Assembly: GCA_963693315.1 (NCBI GenBank)
Contig: OY856187.1
Location: 170,440 to 234,439 of the forward strand
Direction of reading: 5' to 3'
Source: Diogma glabrata
Taxonomy: Eukaryota > Arthropoda > Insecta > Diptera > Cylindrotomidae
Length of the DNA stretch: 64,000 bases
In this document: in pieces, positions 62,109 to 64,000 of the stretch
How the letters are laid out: the number at the start of each line of letters is the position of its first letter
Numbering within the stretch: the first letter of the stretch is position 1
The notes under the pieces: model-generated
What the model saw: only the letters and a program-made list of their open reading frames with translations
What the model was told of the DNA's origin: nothing
Databases searched by the model: none
Position numbers and translations under genes: made by a program

Positions 62109-62915
62109 CTTTGTCGTTATGAAAATTCTTTGTTGTCATTTTTTCTTCTAACAAAATGAAATATAATTTTATCTTAGTAGGCGCATAAATGCTATAAATT
62201 TCTAATTTATGTTTGACAAATAAACATAAACAAGCAATCATTTATGAATGAAAACGGACATTTTTATTATTTGCAATTTTACATATTTTTTATAAGCTGA
62301 ATAATTTGTAGAAAAAACTTTATTTAGAAACTAATAATTATTATCTTTTAAATAAAATTATAATTTAAAAAAAATTATCTCATTAAATACCACTCTTCAT
62401 TGAAATTTTTGTCTAAAATTTTTCAATTTTACTCATTAAATTATTTTTAAGCAACACTGCTCAATCAAACCACTACTTAAACCACTCGTCCTTCGGACTC
62501 GTGGTTTATTGTGCGCTTTGATTCGCAGTGTTGCTAAATAATTTAATTCGTAAAATCAAAAAATTTTCGAAAAAATTTCAATGACTCGTGGTATTACAAC
62601 CGACAATTTAACGAACAGAAATTGTAACATTATTTCATACAACATAATCCTTTGTTGTCATTTTTTCTTCTAACAAAATTAAATATTATTTCATCTTAGT
62701 AGGTGCATAAATGTTATATACATATTTGTAATTTATTTTTGACAAATAAACATAAACATGCAATCATTTATCAATGAAAACGGACATTTTTATTATTTGC
62801 AAATTGCATTTTTACATAATTTTGTATTATTGAATAATTTGTAGAAAAAATGTTATTTAGAAACTAATAATTATCTTTCAAACAAAATTATAAATAAAAA
62901 AAATTATCTCATTAA
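62109..62915 (+). repeat. Direct repeat pair of ~275 bp
   Basis: 62109-62385 and 62650-62915 share TTGTTGTCATTTTTTCTTCT, GACAAATAAACATAAACA, GAAAACGGACATTTTTATTA and AAAAAATTATCTCATTAA. The spacer is mostly hairpin 2. Confidence 0.9.
62390..62597. repeat. CGAG-centred hairpin 2
   Basis: Arms pair AAGCAACACTGC / GCAGTGTTGCT, TTAAATTATTT / AAATAATTTAA and ACCACT / AGTGGT-like ends. Centre: CCACTCGTCCTTCGGACTCG. Confidence 0.85.
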
Positions 62916-63144
62916 GAAAAAAAAAATTATCTCAATATCTCTACTTTTAAACTAATATATTAAGTAGGCCGAAAATAGTCATTATAATTCGCTGTTCCTT
63001 CCCACCAGAGAAAAATAATGGATACAATTCGTTTTGGTTTGTTAAAAAATAGTAAATGAAGCGTTTTTTTTAATTGGACCTTATCGAAACTTTATTTAGT
63101 GAGTTGAATTGTCCAAAAAATTTATCAAACCAAAGCAGGGTTGC

Positions 63145-63210
63145 ATTGATTTAAATCAGTGATTTAAATCAACTTCATGTTTTTAAAAAAATCATTGATT
63201 TAAATCAATT
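63145..63210. repeat. Three GATTTAAATC palindromes
   Basis: TTGATTTAAATCA occurs three times within 66 bases. Confidence 0.85.
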
Positions 63211-63290
63211 GAAGAAATTTCTAAAATAGGCAAATTTTATGTTTCAGAACAGCATATAAAAACCTTTTAAGAGCAACCCACATCCATTTC

Positions 63291-63352
63291 TCTAACGCTA
63301 GACTAGCGTTAGATATAGCGGTTGATCTAGCGTTAGATTAGCGTTAGATTTG
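63291..63352. repeat. TAGCGTTAGA repeat cluster
   Basis: CTAGCGTTAGAT words, with one inverted TCTAACGCTAGA at the start, giving four to five copies in about 60 bases. Confidence 0.85.
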
Positions 63353-64000
63353 CAAAGAAAATGTCCAAATTGTCTACCGCTGATGGAGTGAATCTTTAAT
63401 AAATATAGTGCTAAAACTAACGTTTACGCCATCTTTGAAATCAACTTGAACTATAAGGTTATTAAAGTGAGACCTCTGGTGGTAAAAAGCGAAAAGTAGT
63501 AAAAATAATAATTAATCTAGAGTTCATAAATAAAAATGTACCAAAATAAAATTTTCCGATTTTTTATTTATTTTTTGAAAAAAATTATGCAATTTTACAT
63601 ATCAAATTATTTACATATCAAATTTTATTTTAAATTTCAAATTTTATTATTTTTTCGATGGTATCTGTTGTTTCTATGGTTGATGTTCTATGGGATTTAA
63701 AAAACTGGAAATAATCATGTTATTAGTACTATTAAAATTAAATTTTAATAAATTTGTACTTGCCGGATGGTTGTAAATTGATTGGTATACATTTAGATGG
63801 TCCATTAAATTGATGATTAAACATTTAGATGGACATTCAGCATTAGAGAAATTGATGTGGGTACTTCAAATTAAACTTCAAATTAAATGTGTTTTGTTTT
63901 GAAAACAAATGAATTCATAATAAGTAAATAGTAAATGCAATTACAGATAGATGACAGTCACGTTAGAGTGTTCTAAGTCAGAGCGGAGATACATTTTTCA
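63353..64000. other. AT-rich DNA without recognisable genes
   Basis: No recognisable gene or mobile element. TTACATATCAAATT repeats twice near 63595-63625. Confidence 0.4.

Noticed and set aside
1..64000. A host gene or gene cluster
   Set aside because: Every long reading frame is explained by a transposable element or its antisense. The few unexplained frames are short and lack any coding sign I can defend.

Overview
The window looks like AT-rich nuclear DNA from an arthropod, most likely an insect. It is built almost entirely from transposable elements in many states of decay. I see no operons, no rRNA, and no open reading frame I would call a host gene. The insect reading rests on the retroelement types present (CR1/Jockey-like and RTE-like non-LTR elements, a Gypsy-type LTR element, a Penelope-like fragment) together with pogo/Tigger, hAT-like, Harbinger-like and Helitron elements. 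I cannot name the species.

Layout. 1-2410: a DNA transposon with 253-bp terminal inverted repeats (TIRs) and many TCCGACAA motifs. 3046-7381: two decayed non-LTR elements in tandem on the minus strand (families A and B). 7959-8616: half of a pogo-type MITE. 9480-19092: a decayed family C non-LTR element, interrupted by a Helitron (10254-11880) and by a 4.5-kb fold-back transposon (14520-19028). 19509-20340: a 300-bp tandem repeat. 20356-21944: a second family A copy. 22076-24766: a family D non-LTR element inserted in a short repeat (P) and itself carrying a complete pogo-type MITE. 24772-29330: further P repeats, one split by a 2.1-kb TA-flanked element holding RTE and family C fragments. 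29549-32035: decayed transposase-like and reverse transcriptase pieces plus a 562-bp TIR element.

32276-38815: three units of an unnamed element X (one forward, two reverse), two 149-bp palindromic MITEs, and an RTE element that itself contains a family C copy. 39020-42656: a full-length family C element with an uninterrupted 1007-codon ORF on the minus strand, the best-preserved gene here. 43861-45440: gag and LTR of a Gypsy-type element. 46713-49100: short duplications, a tRNA-like sequence, a Penelope-like GIY-YIG fragment and an unidentified reading-frame relic. 50309-54783: an internally deleted Gypsy-type element with both LTRs, one holding a hAT-type MITE. 54828-56632: two pieces of family C around a 200-base assembly gap. 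56809-57500: a Tigger-like transposase relic. 57833-64000: tRNA-like pieces, an RTE 3' end, a decayed family C copy, and hairpin or direct-repeat DNA.

How it fits together. Many insertions are nested, and several have an uninterrupted copy elsewhere in the window to compare with, so exact boundaries and target-site duplications (TSDs) can be read directly. Family C is the recently active lineage: the 39020-42656 and 36160-38011 copies are nearly identical in protein. It is also the most frequent host for, and passenger in, other insertions. The least conventional items are the fold-back transposon at 14520-19028 (8-bp TSD, duplicated gene end, a shared A-AAA-AAT site), element X with its in-frame 12-residue repeats, and the CGAG-centred hairpins.
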